Origin: Flaccisagitta enflata
Lineage: Eukaryota > Chaetognatha > Sagittoidea > Aphragmophora
NCBI GenBank assembly: GCA_965153355.1
Contig: OZ231126.1
Location: 4,154,001 to 4,218,000 of the forward strand
Reading direction: 5' to 3'
Length of the DNA: 64,000 nucleotides
The notes under the pieces were generated by a model that was not told the origin of the DNA, ran no database searches, and saw only the letters and a program-made list of their open reading frames with translations. The translations under genes and the position numbers were made by a program. Numbering within the stretch: position 1 is the stretch's first letter; every line of letters starts with the position of its first letter. This document shows, one piece after another, positions 62,561 through 64,000 of this stretch.

Positions 62561-62697
62561 CACTTGCTTGCTTGCTTGCTTGCTTGCTTTCTTTCTTTCT
62601 TTCTTTCCTTCTTTCTTTCTTTTTCTCTTTGTTTATGTCTTCATTCATTCATTCATTCATTCATTCATTCATTCATTCATTCATTCATTCATTCATT
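62254..62697. repeat. (TTTC)n-(TTGC)n-(ATTC)n array
   Basis: TTTC runs 62256-62500, TTGC 62503-62590, TTTC again, then ATTC 62640-62697. Confidence 0.97.
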
Positions 62698-62829
62698 TGT
62701 TCACTCTGTCCACTTCTTTAGATGCTAAGATTCGATTACAATGCTATGTTTTTTCCGTTGAGGAGTCCTTATATGGCACTTTTCTATCTTTCTTTGAGCC
62801 CTCCGTGATGGAGAACAGAGCGAGCATGT

Positions 62830-63122
62830 GGGCGTATTCATAGTGAAGACAACAAACATGCTCATTTCTCGTTAATCGCATTAACAGTGTGAACACATTC
62901 AAAGTTTTAACTTGAAGCGTAAACACATTCAAATTTCAACTAAACCATGAGGAAGTAGGCAGCATAAGAAAGCAAGCCCTTGAATAGAGCTAGTTAACGA
63001 AATGTAAGGCTGCAGAGTGAATGAGCGGAGCAAGCAGTGTGAGCAATAAAACGCAGTGAGCAATCGAGTGGCCCGTTACGGTTACGGTTAGAAACGCGAT
63101 TGTCCATATGTGGAAACGGGCC
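62830..63122. mobile_element. Degenerate Harbinger-like MITE
   Basis: GGGCGTATTCATAGTGAAGA on the left and GCGATTGTCCATATGTGGAAACGGGCCC on the right in broken form resemble the copies at 43600 and 47547, with GAACACATTCAA and GAGCGGAGCAAGC inside. Confidence 0.5.
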
Positions 63123-63242
63123 CGGAGACAGAGACGCAGAAACAGAATGAGACTGACTGACAAAAAAGTCAAAAATAGAAAAGTGGAAAATTGAATAACG
63201 TCGCCAGGTCAATACCACTAGTTCAGTAGTTGTCGAAAACCT

Positions 63243-63472
63243 CATCATTGTCTTGTCACCATTGTCATGTTATCATTTTCATGTCACCATTGTCATGTCA
63301 CCATTGTCATGTCACCATTGTCATGTTATCATTGTCGTGTAACCATTGTCATGTTATCATTGTCATGTCGCCATTAGTATGTCATCATTATGATGTCACC
63401 ATTGTCATGTTATCATTTTCATGTCACCATTTTCATGTCACCATTGTCATGTCACCATTGTCATGTTATCAG
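63243..63472. repeat. ~14-bp CACCATTGTCATGT minisatellite
   Basis: About 16 units alternating GTCACC and GTTATC. Confidence 0.93.
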
Positions 63473-63540
63473 TCGAGTTATTGTGTTCCATGATAATGGA
63501 ACACTTAATACCCACATTTGTCTCCATCTTCTTCTCCGTT

Positions 63541-64000
63541 ACCCAGAATTCTCCATGTAAAAAATGTCTGTCACACATCCTAGAATTCTCCAGTGTCCGT
63601 CACACAACCCAGTTTTCTCCGAATGTCCGTCACACCACCCAGTATTCTCCGAATGTCTGTCACACAACCCAGTTTTTTCCGAATGTCCGTCACACAACCC
63701 AGTTTTCTCTGAATGTCCGTCACACAACCCAGTTTTCTCCGAATGTCCGTCACACATCCTAGAATTCTCCAGTGTCCGTCACACAACCCAGTTTTCTCTG
63801 AATGTCCGTCACACCACCCAGTATTCTCCGAATGTCTGTCACACAACCCAGTTTTCTCTGAATGTCCGTCACACATCCTAGAATTCTCCAGTGTCTGTCA
63901 CACAACCCAGTTTTTTTGAATGTCCGTCACACAACCCAGTTTTCTCCGAATGTCCGTCACACAACACAGTTTTCTCCAAATGTCTGTCACACAACCCAGT
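63541..64000. repeat. 30-bp minisatellite reaching the right edge
   Basis: Units of CACAACCCAGTTTTCTCCGA plus ATGTCCGTCA, about 15 copies. A higher-order pattern recurs: CATCCTAGAATTCTCCAGTG appears three times, ~150-190 bp apart. Continues past the window. Confidence 0.93.

Noticed and set aside
63541-64000. Regular direct repeats resembling a CRISPR array
   Set aside because: The 30-bp units are contiguous without unique spacers, and the genome is eukaryotic.

Overview
This window reads as nuclear DNA of an animal (metazoan). I cannot place the clade. The evidence is a complete 13-exon gene for a UBE3C-type HECT ubiquitin ligase with spliceosomal introns, other exons bounded by GT/AG sites, many short non-autonomous DNA transposons, and very heavy micro- and minisatellite content. 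I see no operons, bacterial promoters, CRISPR arrays, rRNA or tRNA genes.

Layout. (1) 1-300: one exon of a minus-strand C2H2 zinc-finger gene running off the left edge. Its 3' end and splice donor are tandemly repeated. (2) 2104-13790: a UBE3C orthologue on the plus strand, 13 exons, 1278 predicted residues, every splice phase closing. It carries an N-terminal IQ-like motif, poly-Ser and poly-Gly inserts, and a C-terminal HECT domain with its catalytic Cys (codon 12802-12804). Its 3' UTR ends near a poly(A) signal at 14219. Two exon edges are tandemly copied into the neighbouring introns: the acceptor side of exon 11, and the catalytic-Cys/donor end of exon 12. (3) 14.3-30 kb: a second gene on the minus strand, convergent with UBE3C. 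It is assembled here from islands no single open frame reveals. Four exons (29878-29652, 28618-28100, 26302-26158, 25076-24904) join in compatible phases and encode an unrecognised Asn/Ser-, Ala- and RGG-rich protein. Two further candidate exons (16320-16094, 15283-14990) could be its 3' continuation or belong to another gene. The spaces between hold minisatellites and MITEs. (4) 30-64 kb: almost entirely repeats. These include long (CT/AG)n, (GT/CA)n, (AT)n, (GAA)n, (GAT)n, (GGT)n and (TTTC)n arrays, minisatellites with units of 14-93 bp, and scattered transposons. I find no convincing gene there.

Mobile DNA includes two hAT-like MITEs with 8-bp target duplications (22588-22901 and 37885-39248), four TA-flanked mariner-like MITEs, Harbinger-like elements with 3-bp target duplications, a foldback element, and two related families of short elements ending in a hairpin followed by CTAAAAA. 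The hairpin family shows compensatory stem changes.

The most unusual recurring theme is tandem duplication of exon edges together with their splice sites, seen three times in two genes within 13 kb.
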